A stretch of DNA of 64,000 nucleotides from Clarkia xantiana subsp. parviflora (GCA_036873135.1 JAPTYO010000007.1:29556763-29620762), one strand, 5' to 3'. Counted from the first letter of the stretch, positions 43,035-56,339 are shown. Numbers and translations: made by a program. Notes: a model not told the origin generated them from the sequence alone.

Positions 43035-45578
43035 CTATATTTTTCTCCAATTCAATTCTCAAACTCTTACTTATTATTTTACATCCTTAAACTCTAGTTT
43101 TCTCTAAAATAATCCTCAAACTTTTACCCATTATATTTTCATCCTCCAGTTTCCAGTTTTCTCCAATTTAATTCTCAACTCCCCTATTTTATTCCGTTTG
43201 GTCCTTACATTAAATTTGCTAACATGGGTTTGTCTGCTTTCAATTGGATCGGGGTGCAATTTTGGGCCTAAATGTAGGCCCATAGTTTTGATACTCATCG
43301 AGCGGAATGTACGGAATTTTCTTTAAAAAAACTCGAGTTCAGAAATTTTGGGTTTATTGGTCCAGTTTCAAACCCAAAATTTTTAATTAGAAAGGCACGC
43401 GTGAGGCAGACATTTGTAATTTAGGATGGGCTCGGCCTAGCTCAAAATTTACCCACAATTATGAAAGGAAAAAGATCTTCATATGATTTTAAATTCCTTA
43501 ATGTTAAAACAGCATAAAATTTCAAGGCAAATGTAGGATACAACACAAAGTTACATAATATAAATCGCAGTTCAACTTTGATAGATATCTCCGTTATTAA
43601 AAAATAGGAACATGTATCTCTCATTTCCCTTACTAATTCATCGCCGTGTACAATAATAATCACTGTATTTTTTAGTTATGTCATAAAAAGTTATTATACA
43701 ACTATATAATAATAGTTATAATTATAGGATGAATGAAATAACATGTATATATATATATTGAAAAGGAGATTAATCAATCATCTAGTATGTGAAAGAAATT
43801 TCTCACGTGTCATATAAAGGAACATTAATTAAGCATGCAACTAACTTTCCCAACATCGGCATTAGACCTTTGCACGATCAACCGCTGGTACTGTCAAATG
43901 TGTGTATGTTGTGGATGTCATGTCACTACCATGCCTTGTTATGGGCCACCTTGCCATGTCAACATACAATGTACATACTTTAGGGGGAAAAATACATTGT
44001 ACACACTAAGCCTTATTCAACCACGTAATATGTTAGAAAAGAAAAATTATGTAAGATGATATAATGATTTAACGTTTCAAGCTATATTGAGACTATGAGA
44101 AAAATAAAATTATGATCATTACTTTATACCATTTACAAACTGACTCGGTTCGAATATGAATTAGTTCAGAGGTAGGATAAATATGTTGCTACATGTAGTA
44201 TCACTAATGATTTCCTAAGATTACCGCGGGAAGAAAAAAAAACTGCTTTTTCAATCACAATTTTCTCTAATAAGTACTCTCAATTTTTCAATTATCTCCT
44301 TATATCCATATTTACTTAAGATTAAACACATTTGGTGTATTATTATTGAAATTAATTATGTATATAGCTATGAATTATTTTTCTTGCTTTAGTCAAATAA
44401 TTATTGGTGGTTCCAATCTGACCAGAGTGTCATTGTTTGCTAGTGGGAGCCTCATCAGTGCCAGCTCTTCCAATTTTCACTATCTAATTAATAATACCAA
44501 AAGAAAGTAAAACCGAAGAATTTTTTTTTTCCAATAAAAACTAGAGGGTTAATTATTTGAAATTTGGCTATTTAGATAAATTGCTAAGACTTTTTTTTTT
44601 TTGGATCATTTGTTTCAAATTTCGCTTATTGACAAATCACTAATTACGTTTCATCTTCAATTCAAATATTATGGTTAATTTAGATGGAATTGATTACATG
44701 ATTTACACGTAATATTAGAAAACCCATAAAATATTGGCATAAAATGTTAGAATTGCCTTCACATAAAATGGTAGAATGATTCTTATATTAGGTGAAACCC
44801 TCATAATTTCAGTTATGTAGATATTCTGAATAATTATCTAGAAAATAAAAATTTCGTCATTTTAAGTAAATTTTACGATTTTTTTTAATTACATGATCAA
44901 CTTCATTCATTAGATGGAATATTCAACAGAATTAGCGAGTTAATCACAAGAAAAACCTAAACTAACAAACTATACTAAAAACTTCAACTTGCATTTGAGT
45001 GTCTAAATTTCTAACTACCAATTTAATAATAATTAACACAAGCAAAACTAATTCGTTGGCTTAGTTGAGGCAGATTTGGTCAACGACGTGGCATCCTTCA
45101 TCTAATTTATTTATGCGACCACATGGGAATGCGAATTGACACACCTACTACTAGCTAATAACACTGAACTCTGAGTTAACATCTTGTCCTTTTCAATTAC
45201 GTTTAAACTAATGATATTTAATTATAATTTACATAAAGAAGTATCTCTACCAAATATTACATGAGTAGCCCGTAAAATACTTATTAGAGAGCTCTCCAAA
45301 AAGGAAAAAAATGAGATAATATAACCGCTTATCTGTCTTAATCTTCGTATCATTTTTTTATTTAACTAAATCTTAACAATAACAATAATATAATGTATTC
45401 TCCTAACGGCTATATGATAATTAACAGCTTGGATCCATCTACAAAAAATGCGGATACATAAACAATAGAAAATAAGGGCCCCATTGTGCCCTACACGTAA
45501 AAAGGCTAGTCAAGGAATATATCAAAATTGCGGCAAAAATAACAAAGTATATATCTATCAGAAAGCACCAATCTCTTA
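43035..45578. other. Intergenic, AT-rich, no supported gene
   Basis: About 2.5 kb with repeated CTCCAATT(C/T)AATTCTCAA-like phrases near 43040-43190 and short ORFs without family resemblance. No transposon ends could be paired. Confidence 0.5.
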
Positions 45579-45996
45579 GAGCATCAACAATGGTATTACG
45601 TAAAGATTACGTAAACGTGGGTCCTACATATTTATTTAAGTAAAACAACAAAAACTATCTACAGTGGTTTTACATAGCATTTCTTAAAGATGGGACCCAC
45701 ACGTTAATTTATGTTTTTACATAAAGCATTCCTTAAATTTAAGTAATGCACTATGTATTACGTAACCAATTTTTTTATTATAAATTAATTCATTTTATAA
45801 TTAATGTTAATATCTTATTGGTGGTTGTTGAAAAATTTAATAATAAAATATATTTAAGGAATATGTTTAAGTAATACGATTGCAGAGAAAATATTTTTTA
45901 CGTGTGACTTAAATTTACGTATTACTTAAAGTGTACATAAATGTCTACGTGACAATTTTAAAGAATACAATTTATGTAAAACCATTGTGGATGCTC
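45579..45996. mobile_element. Tourist/Harbinger-type MITE, 418 bp
   Basis: Inverted ends GAGCATC(A/C)ACAATGG with a TTA duplication on each side (45576-45578 and 45997-45999), the hallmark of PIF/Harbinger MITEs. The interior is AT-rich with repeated TTACGTAA-like motifs. No coding region. Confidence 0.85.
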
Positions 45997-46029
45997 TTAA
46001 TATTAAGTACAAAAAATTTAGTCTATAAC

Positions 46030-47680
46030 TACCATTTTTTTTTCAATGAAAATGTGTTATTGCTAAAGATCGTTTCTATTGCGACGACTTACACCTTTTA
46101 TCACATACCATACAAAAATGATGAGAACATCATTACAATATTCAATCGCGACGACGGGTCATTGTAATAAAAAATGTGTTCCGACGACATGACAAATATA
46201 TTGCGAGGACAACTTGTCCTCACAACATAATGAGTTTATTGCGAATATGTGTAATATCCAATTGGGGCGAATGCTTCTCGCAATACAAATTTCTCACTAA
46301 GATTTTGACGCTAAATTTTTCAGGAAACCAGTTGCGACGACACGTAATCTATTGCTATATCCGCATGTCATCGCAACAGAATGAGTTTATTGCTAGGATG
46401 TGGAATATCCAACTGCGATGACCTGTTCTCGAAAAAACCAAATTTCCCACACACAAATTGGTGTCAATTATCTATAGGAAAAAAATTGTGACGACGCCAA
46501 AACTATAGCTAGGATCATATGTCGTCGCAATAGAATGGATTTATTGCGATGATGTGTAATATCCAATTGTGTGGACACCAAATATATTGCTAGGAACACA
46601 TATTGTCAAGATATAATGAGTTTATTGCAGTGAAGTATAATATCCAGTTGCGATGACTGTTTCTCGCAATAAGAAAATTCTCAAAAAAAATATAGCTTTA
46701 TTTTTTTTCTTAGAAACCAACTGCGACAACACGTAATTATTATGTTGACTACATTTCCTTGTAATATGTCGGATTTATTGTGAGGATTTGTACTATTCTA
46801 TTGCGATACGGGTTCTCGCAATGACAACTTTCCCACTAAAATGTTGATGTCAATTTTTTATTGGAAAATAATGGTGTCAACACCATATATATTGCTAGAG
46901 TCGTATATTGTCAAAATAAAATGAATTTATTGCTAGGATGTATGATACTCAATTGCGGCGCCTATTCTCACAATAATAAGTGTTGCACAAAAAAATTGGC
47001 GACAACTTCTTGTTGAAATTAGCGGATGATAACTACGGGTTAAAAATCACATGGTACATAGTGTTATTTAATCTTCGCAAATGAAAACTAACTGTGACAG
47101 TAATTTTTTTTTAAAATAATAAACTCTAACATACTTACCATGATAATATTTTAAGATGCTCCGTCTCAATAGCGTTATAAAATCCTGGTAATAGGAGACC
47201 ACTTGCAACAATAATCTCAAATTTGTCGTTGCGATAGAATTACTAAATCCTCATAATATGTACATACTGCGGCAATACTTTTAAGTGTATCGGCGCAATA
47301 TAGCTATCAAATTCTTGTAAAATGGATACCAATTGCGACGGTAACTTTAAAATTCTCGTCGAAACATAATTGATGAATCCTCACAATAATGTATTTTCTG
47401 CGACAATAATTTGAAATTTTCATCACAACAGAGTTAGCAAATTCCTACAATAGATAGATCAATTGCGACAACTAAACTTGCATATGTGTTGATAATCATC
47501 ATTGCAACATAGTAGACTCTTTTGCAATGACATCTCATTTGGTCATAATAGGGTTATATTGCTAGGGGTCTATAGTGGTAAAGTTATTGCGATGATGTAT
47601 GGTCGCAACATAGATATAGTGACGATTCCAGGGTTATAGTGACGATTTTTAGATCGTCGCAATAATCATTAATTCTTATA
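46030..47680. mobile_element. Degenerate array of GCGACGA/TCGTCGC motifs, possible CACTA-type remnant
   Basis: For about 1.6 kb, variants of TTGCGACGAC, ATGAGTTTATTGC, GGATGTGTAATATCCAATTG and TCGTCGCAATA recur in both orientations at roughly 100-150 base spacing. The right end reads GATCGTCGCAATAATC then CTTATAGTA, close to a reversed CACTATAAG terminus. Subterminal arrays like this are typical of En/Spm elements. No transposase and no clear left end are visible. Confidence 0.5.
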
Positions 47681-48544
47681 GTAATTGTCGGTGGTCTTAA
47701 GTGAAGTCAGACAATTAATTACTTGCAACAGGTAAAATAAATAGGTAGCAAGAAAATAAATTAAATAGGTTTTTATGTTCGAATATTATGAATAGGAAAA
47801 TAAAATCGACATGAAATATAAAGATAAATTTGTATACTGAAGAGCCAAAATTAAAGTATGTGGAGATGAAGATTATATATATAGACCACATGCTATGATC
47901 AAATCAACTATTTAATTATCAATATAATTAATTTATAGGATTTTAAATTAAAATAATGAGATTTTGATACTTCCTTAAAAAAATCCATGAGATTAAGAAC
48001 TTATAAAAACAATCGAATATATATTATATTGCGATAGTTTTTAGCTTTTTTTTTTTTTTTTTTACCTGGTTATACAATGTATTAGATTTATTGTGTTTCA
48101 ATTTTTCATTCAAAATAAGCGTTAAAACTGATGGAACAAAATCAAGTGACCCACACTGATATGTTTTTTGCAATTAATCTGACACGTCGAACAACTTATC
48201 ACAACGAATCTAATACGTCATTCAAGTCAATCGCAACAAAAACATATCACTTGCAGGTCACATGATTTCGTTCTATCAGTTCTAACGTTGTTTATTGTAC
48301 ATAAAATTAAAACACGACAAATTTGATATTTCAAACAGTCCATCACCACAAAAAAAAAAAAAAAACTAATCACAGCATATTTTTCTATTGTCTTGACATC
48401 TCCACATATTATATAGAATGAATTTCCAGCTCATGCCAACAATACCTAAACCCCACACTCGTTATCCCATAAATAATGCCCCGATGGATCGAGATCGAAA
48501 AACATATTCACATCACAAACAAACAATTAATTAATTAATTAATA
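47681..48544. other. Upstream region of the FLA gene, with a foldback repeat
   Basis: About 48064-48345 is an imperfect inverted repeat (GTTAAAACTGATGGAACAAAATC pairing with GATTTCGTTCTATCAGTTC), probably an old MITE. The last 120 bases include the putative TATA box CCATAAATA at about 48467-48475 and a run of TTAA repeats just before the ATG. Confidence 0.5.
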
Positions 48545-50269
48545 ATGGCTATTTCATCACATCTTCTTTTTCTCCTTGCTCTCACTTCCTCCACCCTCTT
48601 CCTCCTCTCCCCCGCCGTTGCTCAGACTCCGGCCGCCCCGGCCCCGTCATCTCCGGGCCTCCTCAACATCACCGGAATCCTCGACAAAGCCGGTCAATAC
48701 AAAATCTGCATACACCTCCTCACCATCGAGACTCAGGTTAGCTACTAAAACACTATGGGGCCCACCCCCCAATTATTCCTCTTCTTTTTTTATGTTATGT
48801 AATTTTAGACTAAAATATGTCATTATTTTCAATTATAGATGGATGAAATCATCTAAATGGGGATAAAATGCGCCATTTTTTTTTTTTTAGAAATGCTATA
48901 CACACCTAACATTTGGAAGTACAAAAAAAAAAAAAAACAATTGGAAGTAGTTATATTTGCCTAGATAAAATATAGATATAAAGAGCTCTATTTGCATCCA
49001 TTATTTTAAAAAATGTTTTATTTTTAAAGGACTTAAATTGATGTTTTGAAAATTGGACCGGTGGTCAAATCGGGTGGAGCCATAATTGGTTTTAATGACT
49101 ATCCGGTTCGAGTAAAATCATAATGCATACTGAATCCAATTCGACAAGTAAAAACCAAGTTAGATCGATAAATTAGTACAGGTTCACTGGTCCAAATGAT
49201 TAAAAAAAATTAACTGAGCTTGAAGAATCGATAAACTAGTACAGGTTCACCGGTCCAAATGATTAAAAAAAATGAACTGAACTTGAAGATTTAAAAAGGA
49301 AGATTGAACTGAATTATTTTTTTTCCTGAACCGGCCGAATCGTATTGAATTGATTCAAACTAGACAGAACAAGAACCGGCCACATTGTCGGTTCAAGATC
49401 TGAACAATACTTAAAAATATATAAAGAATCTTTATTTTTAATAAATTTAACACGTTAGATAACTTTACAAAGCGAAAAATATGAAAATTTGATAAAATTA
49501 TAAATGTTATCAAAAGCTCGGTTTGTATGATATATCTTGCTATATTTTAGTTCATATTTATGATAAATATTTGTTTTTTTTATTATAGTACACTTCATTT
49601 TATAATTTTAGATCATTCAATCTCTTCAATTTAGCTTTTGAAAGTTGTATATTACACCTAATGAAAAAAAAAAAATTAATTGTTTGTCCATACTCGAATT
49701 TAGGTATCCATTAACATAAATTTCTGACTTCGTCCCGGCAGGTAGCAATCCAACTAGAAAACCAGCTAAACACCTCGACCGAGGGCCTCACTTTCTTCGC
49801 CCCGACCGACAATGCCTTCAATAACCTTAAGGCCGGCACCATCAACTCCCTATCGACGCAGCAACAAGTCGAGCTCCTCCTCACCCACGTTCTCCCGAAG
49901 TTCTACGCCCTCGATTCGCTTTTAACGGTCAGCAACCCGGTCCGAACCCAAGCCAACTACGGCCTAAACTTCACCGGGCTAGGCACTCAAGTCAATGTCT
50001 CGACCGGGATGGTCGAGACGCAAGTCAACAACGCGTTGTACTCAAGTTTTCCGCTATCTATTTACCAAGTGGACAAGGTCTTGCTTGCGCCGCAATTGTT
50101 CGAGGCTCCAGCTCCTGCCACGTCATCGCCACCCGCACCGTCCAGCAAGGCGAATAATACTGCCACGGCCGATGGACCGTCCGACGATAATAACGGTGCG
50201 GGTTCGAGGAGCGCGTGGTTGAGTTTGGTGGTTGGGGGTGTCGCACTATGCATGGGGCTTGTTTGTTGA
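48545..50269 (+). CDS. Fasciclin-like arabinogalactan protein, single FAS1 domain, GPI-anchored (FLA11/12 type)
   Basis: A cell-surface glycoprotein of the class linked to secondary wall formation. Exons 48545-48736 and 49742-50269 join in phase 0 into 239 aa. Residues 1-26 are a signal peptide ending in AVAQ. AP-rich stretches at 28-36 (TPAAPAPSS) and 186-198 (APAPATSSPPAPSS) suit hydroxyproline arabinogalactan attachment. The FAS1 domain covers about 38-182, with H1 LTFFAPTDNAF (80-90), a central His at 113 and H2 YQVDKVLLAP (172-181). N-glycosylation sites NIT, NTS, NFT and NVS are present. The tail SRSAWLSLVVGGVALCMGLVC fits a GPI-anchor signal. Homologues of this group are often intronless; here a 1,005-base intron interrupts FAS1 after ETQ. 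Coding sequence is notably GC-rich relative to the flanks. Confidence 0.94.
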
Positions 50270-51060
50270 GAGTTATGTGGTTAATTCGCTTCGAAAGGAC
50301 TGAGTTATTTATGAGAGATTGATTTTTTTCAGTACATGGCTTAATTTGTATCTTTTTTATTTTTGTGATTTACTACTTAATGATATCATTGTTTCATTTA
50401 TCATTTTTTAATTTTGATTCTTCGCATATCAAGTTTTAACACTTTATCCTTTAATTAAAGGTTTTGGTTCAAAAATTTATCGAGTTTAGAGAATATAAAA
50501 ATATGGGCTAAGAATCTAATTATTGTCTCATGTTTGCACCATATTACTTCTAGGTATATCATATTTAAACTGGTGCTAATAAGTGTTTTTGCTTTCGTTG
50601 GTTTTTGGTTTTCTGTGTCCGTTTTCTATTCAATTTGACGGATTTTTGTCCAATACTTCATAAAATTCAACACCAAGAGCATTTAAAGAAGAGAAATGAA
50701 TAATATGACACTTCTGCTTCCAGTTAACTTATGTCAATTAGTGTGTACATAAACTGAAATTGAAAAGCTTATGCAAAATTGAGGTTCAATTTATTTAATT
50801 AGCATAAATATACACGAATTGAAAAAACTAATACCCAAACCTGTCAAATTTAAGAAGAAAAAAAACGGATGGAAAATAAAAAAAAAACAACTAAAATGAA
50901 ACATGTTACACCTATTAGCAATGAAAAAGAGACTTGAGACACTTATTAGTAACAATTTAAACACTTATTAGTAACAATTTAAACATATGACATGTAAAAG
51001 CAACATATTATAAATTTGGTACTGTAATTAGATTCTTAACCTAAAAATATTATATCCCCC
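50270..51060. other. FLA 3' flank and intergenic sequence
   Basis: AT-rich, including the FLA 3' untranslated region. A short duplicated phrase (ACACTTATTAGTAACAATTTAA, twice near 50940-50985). No gene. Confidence 0.5.
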
Positions 51061-51335
51061 CATTACAAGAAATTATAATCATTTGTGATGGATTTGTTTG
51101 TGAGGGACATATAACCTTATTTGTAAAGGGAATTGTGAAAATCTCTTACAAATACAACATTCAAATTTTTTGTAAGGGAATGACTCCTAACAAAAAGTTT
51201 GACTAGAAAATTAATTGAAAACTTCATTGAAAATCCCTCAAAACATAATAAAACCCTAATTTTGTTTTTATAATTTGTGAGAGAATTGATTTTCTTAAAA
51301 AAGTGTGATCACAGTTTACTAATTTTCTTGTTGTG
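51061..51335. mobile_element. Small CACTA-like MITE
   Basis: The left end CATTACAAGAAAT and the right end ATTTTCTTGTTGTG (complement CACAACAAGAAAAT) resemble the CACTACAAGAAA ends of plant CACTA elements. The interior has the usual GTGAGGGA/TCCCTCA motifs. The 275-bp length excludes a transposase. The flanking triplets (CCC/CTC) are only a weak target duplication. Confidence 0.5.
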
Positions 51336-51339
51336 CTCT

Positions 51340-53064
51340 CATTTTTTATGTGAGTGAGCATTATCTAGGTATGAAGTAAGCTATAAGTGTTTGTAAAAAA
51401 AAAAAAAAAAAAAGTAAGCTATAAGCATGTTATGATTCTTCTTCGAAAAAAAATTAAGTTGCAACATAAGATTCAAACATTTGAAATTCTTAATATACCC
51501 CTACGTTGTATATATATAGACTTTCTGGAAGGGCCGCACATGCAAATCACGTGCATACTCCCTTAGTATTTATATATTAAAATAAATAATACAGTTTTTT
51601 TTTTTTTAAATAATAATAGTATATATGTAGAGTCGTATCTTAGTTTGAGATCTATAGCAGCTAAGCAATCACATGCAAAGGAACCATGGAACTATATATA
51701 CTTATTTCTTTTATATTTTTATTATTATGGTCACTTATTTTTTCTATAAACATATTTGTACTATTAAAAGATGGAAATGGTTCATTGGCTGAACAATTAG
51801 AAGGGTGACTATAAAGGTTTCAAAGGGAAAAATTGAGAATAATTATAATTTTCGATAAAAATAAACATATTTCTACTTGTATATATAGATCAATGTTATC
51901 AGAATCGGACGGGGCATCGAACCGGCTAGATGTCCGGTCCCGCTTCGAATCTGGTCCGACCGTTCTGTGAGAAAGAAAGAGAGACAGAGGGAGGGAGGGA
52001 GGATGTAAAAACGTATCAGTAGGGGAGCGTTCCGTCTTAAAGGCCGAGCAACCGCAAGAGCGGCTGTGGACGAAGCGGAAGAGAGAATGTCGGCTTGAGT
52101 AACGCAGGGGTATGAGATAACCATAACAGATGCCTCAGATAGTCGTCAAGTGGTTGATATTATCGCCCAGGACCAGAGCTTCTTGTTTCAGAGGGTGAAC
52201 AAAATCATCAACAGAAGACCCCGATTAATCGAACAAAATCGACCATAGTAATCAAACAAAACCATTTAATTTTTAGGGCTCATCAGGTTTCTGAAGCTCT
52301 CTTGCCTCAGATTTGGACCTTTTATGGAAAAATCGGTGGATTACCAGGTAGAAGACCCCAATTAACATATATGAGTTAAAGAAAAAAAAATCGAATCGGT
52401 TGCAGAACCTAAGGAGTATTAAACGAATTGGTTACAAAATTTGAACGCCACATTAAAGACAAAGTCGGGCCAAAACAGATTGCTACAGTAACACCGGATT
52501 GCAGAAACGCTATGTCATCTTACAGTAGATCTTAACGAAACAGCAGCACAGTAAAGCGTAACGCCAGATTGACTGATAAAGGCGTGAAGAAGAACCGAAG
52601 TGAAAGAATCACATATTAACCGATGACACAATCAATGAGGAGCGGAGTGGTCAGTTGCAACAGACTCAGCAATTAAAGACGCGGTGTAAGATGAAACGGC
52701 CGGGCGCAAGAGAAGATGCGTGTATATCAAAATGAAGTGACACACAGAAGAGAAAAAATGATAGCATGGCGAGTGTATTTCACTATCCAATGATAGTGCG
52801 AGTTGTTTATGTGGCATTAGATAAAACAGTTTAATTAAAAACCTAAGTGTACCTAAATTATATATATATATATATATAAAAGGACTAAATTGATTCTTGC
52901 ACTATAGAACTTTTACATGTTAGGTTATATCATGCACGGATCGCCATAATTATGACTGGGGCGGCCCCTTTTTTTTGTTTGGGCCTACGATAAGGGCGGC
53001 CCGTTTCCTTGTGGAAAACCTTTGGTAGTAGGTACGTATAGATCCACCCATGTTTGAATTTTGC
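51340..53064. other. Intergenic, no supported gene
   Basis: Poly-A run near 51390. A moderately GC-rich stretch (51890-52800) gives short minus-strand ORFs (51873-52124, 52632-52817) with no recognisable domain. It could be a decayed element: it begins with ATCGGACGGGGCATCGAACC, CCGG-rich like other repeats here. Confidence 0.45.
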
Positions 53065-53072
53065 GTTCAAAC

Positions 53073-53648
53073 CAGGGATGGCAACGGGGCGGGTCAGGGC
53101 GGGTTTTCGCAGCCCCGGATTCGTCCCGCGGTCGGCCTAGCTGACCGGCTCCGAACAAATGTATCTCCCGGTGCGGGTAAAAAATCCAACGGGTCGACCC
53201 GCAGGGCCCCTACCCACCCCGCCGGGAACAATTTTTTTTTCACTTCTCAATATTAAATATACTTTTTTTTTTATCAAAATATTACATTATATATAAATTC
53301 AAAACATAAATCTAACACCAATTAAACAACAAACACATCAAATTCATTACAAAATACAAATTCAAATCCAAATACCAAATTCAAATTAACAAATCCTAAT
53401 CATCTAAATATACATTTATTTGTAATTTGGTCCATGTTATTTATATAGGTACTATATTAACCATATTGTTTAGTAAATGTTACATTATATTAACATAAAA
53501 TATATATATATATATATATATGCATTTCGGGGCGGGTCAACGGGGCTTTATGCCTTTAAACCCGCCCCGTGACCCGCGGGTCGGCGGGTCAAAAACCGGA
53601 TCGGGGCTGCGCGGGTCAGCGGGGCCCCGAGACCCGTTGCCATCCCTA
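53073..53648. mobile_element. hAT-type non-autonomous element, 576 bp
   Basis: Inverted ends CAGGGATGGCAACGGG and CCCGTTGCCATCCCTA with GC-rich GGCGGGTC subterminal sequence on both sides. The flanking octamers GTTCAAAC and CTCCAAAC agree at six of eight positions, fitting an old 8-bp hAT duplication. The interior (53230-53510) is AT-rich and non-coding. Confidence 0.78.
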
Positions 53649-53659
53649 CTCCAAACACT

Positions 53660-54078
53660 ATATTTTCTACTCCAACCACTATATTTTATACGTAAAGAAA
53701 AATACTCAAACACTCAAAATTGAGAGAGAATTTAATTGTAGGCTAAATTTTGTGAAAATAAAACTCGACACGCCGCTCTTCAACATATCCGATCACGGTT
53801 TTCTTATCGGTATTTCTCGGAGGTAGGGATGAAATCATGAAATTGTGAATTTTCTTGAGGGAATTAATTGAACTATGAGAAAATAATAAAAAAAAAAGAA
53901 GATAAATGTAAGATTTTAAAGGAATTACATTTTAAGGTTAAAAGTGCACATTACCAGTAATATTCTTGCCCAACACATTTAACTTCAGAATTCTTAAGAG
54001 ATATCATTATCATCGCACTCTAAAACATAAATTTTATTTTAATGATTTGGTTTCTTACCATATATAGATATTGGTGAT
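53660..54078. other. Intergenic spacer between transposons
   Basis: AT-rich, no reading frame of interest and no paired repeat. Confidence 0.5.
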
Positions 54079-54087
54079 TAAATACAA

Positions 54088-54608
54088 GGTTAATAATTAA
54101 TCTTTGAAAAGTCTGAATTTTGACCCATGTTAACCGGAGAGTCTGAATTTTCAAAAATTAATTTGAAATGTCTGAATTTTTAACTTTATTGATATAAGAG
54201 GTATCCGTCAATTTTTGCCGTTAAAACTGACGGAATTTGGTCACATGCTTGGCATGTGACCGAAAATAAACTTAAATTCCGAAAATGCCTTCCGACCAAA
54301 GTGTGCCCCTCGCATGCTTGACCTGAAAAGACGAAAATGCCCCTTAAAGCAAAAAAAGCATTTTCTTAATTTGACTCCAGGGGTAATTTTGTCATTTCAC
54401 ATTTTCTCAAATAAGGTGTTAAATAAAAAAATTATTAAAAGGGGTAAAAGTGTCATTTCACACAGTTCTGTTAAATTTAACCCTAAAAATGGACGGAAAA
54501 CCAAAGTTCAACAAAGTTAAAAATTCAGATCTTCCAAATTAATTTTTGAAAATTCAGACCTCTCCGGTCAATATGGGTCAATTCAGACATTTCATAAGTT
54601 ATTAACCC
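54088..54608. mobile_element. Mutator-like element without a GC-rich core, 521 bp
   Basis: The ends GGTTAATAATTAATC and GATT-type complement GTTATTAACCC pair over about 100 bases. The flanking 9 bp are TAAATACAA (54079-54087) and TAAATAAAA (54609-54617), one mismatch. It shares TCACATGCTTGGCATGTGA and GTGTGCCCCTCGCATGC with the copies at 37155 and 56983 but lacks their palindromic centre. Confidence 0.82.
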
Positions 54609-54617
54609 TAAATAAAA

Positions 54618-55016
54618 TGAATTGAAAAAGTAATGTTACCCTATCCATCCATCCATCCATCAATCAAAAACAAGTTTGCTGTCTGAACCCACTATCTAAA
54701 AATGCACTAACAAGAAAGTGGTCGTTCTAGGAATCTCTCATGCTTACCAGAGACTTGTAGTCGAAAATGAACTAACAAGAAAGTGGTCGTTCTAGGAATC
54801 TGAAAACCCACCATATACTTGTAGTCGAAACAAAACATTCACGTTTTTGCTTATTATTATTATTATTATTATTATCAGCATTGACATGTGTAAACTAGAT
54901 GAGCAGAGTTGAGTATTAAACTATTCAAACTCAACTCAAATTAATCTAGCTCAAACTCAATCGAAAACTCAATCGAGTCTGAATTTTTAGATTTGAACTT
55001 GATTTGACCGAACTTG
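54618..55016. repeat. Intergenic with simple repeats and a 63-bp tandem duplication
   Basis: (ATCC)n at about 54643-54664 and (ATT)n at about 54851-54878. The phrase AACAAGAAAGTGGTCGTTCT appears at about 54709 and 54772, giving a 63-bp tandem duplication. Confidence 0.7.
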
Positions 55017-55602
55017 ATTAATGATATGGGATAGATATAGTATATGGGTCTTAATATTATAATAATGGGAGAAAGTAGTAGAATGTGATAGTTTGTGGGT
55101 AAAAGAATAATTAAGGGTTAGATGTTTATATATATGTTATGGGTGGGTGAAGAGAACAACTATGGAAAATATAAATGAATCTTGAGGATCTCTATCTCTA
55201 CATCTATGATCTAATATTCTTGAATCTCCAATTCTCCGATCCTAATCTATCCACATTCTATCATATCGATTGGGTTCGTATCTTTGTTATCAAAGCCGAT
55301 CTATCCTCGGTTGTGGTAATTTTGGTTCGATTTCGGCTATTTTCGACTCCAACCACCACCTATCTCGCCGATTCCACTCGTTCCGACCACCACTTATTCC
55401 GCCAGAGGTGATTGCTGCATCTATGCTATGTACTGTTGTTGCTATACTGTTTCTGCTGCAATTGGGGTTTGTTTGCTAGTGCAATTTCTGTGTTTCAGGT
55501 GTAATTTCTGAAGTGTAAAAATCAGCGCCCCCAAGGTGTTCGATAAAATTCCTAAGAGATATATTTGAGCAATATCAGAATCTATTGAACTGAAGTTCGA
55601 CA

Positions 55603-56220
55603 ATGTATCTGTTTTCTGAAGATTGGATTGATCAAGATAAATTGAGGGATTCAAGTCCTATTCTTCTTGTTCAAATCAATGATGCTCCCATGCCCATTTC
55701 AGATGAATTTCTATACGAAATATTCTCACGGTTTGGAGTGGTTCAACGAATTGGAGTTTCCGCAGAATCATACTTCAGATTTCTTGTTCAATTTGAATCT
55801 CTTTGTGGTGCTATTTTTGCAAAGTGGGATTTACATGGGCAAAGATTGGATGATGAATATGAGTATTATGGTGTATTTGATATCAAGTATTTTCATCGTA
55901 TAATGGAAGCTAATGAAGAACCCAAGGTTGAATTGCTTGCCAATGTGGAAGTATTACATACAGATGTTGAAGTTTTTTTTCCTATGAGCCAAGGCCACCA
56001 AGATCTTGATGTTGAAGATGAGAAAGAAGAAGATCAGCTGTCAGAGAACATTAACGTTGTTGGAGAGGATGCTAAGGAGTTTGGCTTGAGCAACATTATA
56101 ACACCTTCTGAGAAAGGCACCATTGATCTTGAATTGATTGATTTTATTTCGGGACCGCGAAACTTGCTCAATTATGATCCATCTTGGATAGCCACACTTG
56201 ACTCCACAATCGAAGCTTGA
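55603..56220 (+). CDS. PTB-like RRM protein encoded inside an LTR retroelement
   Basis: An uninterrupted 205-aa ORF between the primer-binding site and polypurine tract of the retroelement. Residues about 19-101 resemble an RRM of polypyrimidine-tract-binding proteins. ILLVQINDAPMPISDEFLYE leads in, then IFSRFGVVQRI corresponds to the helix after the first strand. FRFLVQFESLCGAIFAKWDLHGQR corresponds to the VQF strand and following helix (here 60-83), and DIKYFH to the last strand. The second half is acidic (DLDVEDEKEEDQ) with no domain I recognise. RRM assignment is by pattern only; RNA contacts cannot be judged. It may be a captured host exon set now acting as an element protein. Confidence 0.7.
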   Translation: MYLFSEDWIDQDKLRDSSPILLVQINDAPMPISDEFLYEIFSRFGVVQRIGVSAESYFRFLVQFESLCGAIFAKWDLHGQRLDDEYEYYGVFDIKYFHRIMEANEEPKVELLANVEVLHTDVEVFFPMSQGHQDLDVEDEKEEDQLSENINVVGEDAKEFGLSNIITPSEKGTIDLELIDFISGPRNLLNYDPSWIATLDSTIEA

Positions 56221-56339
56221 CAATGCCATATGCTCATGGGTTTGCTTTTCACTTGCAATAATGAGTTATTTCCTAATTCGATAAGTCAAAGGAATTTGAA
56301 GATTTTACTCAAATGTGAACGTGTATTCTTAGGGAGAGC

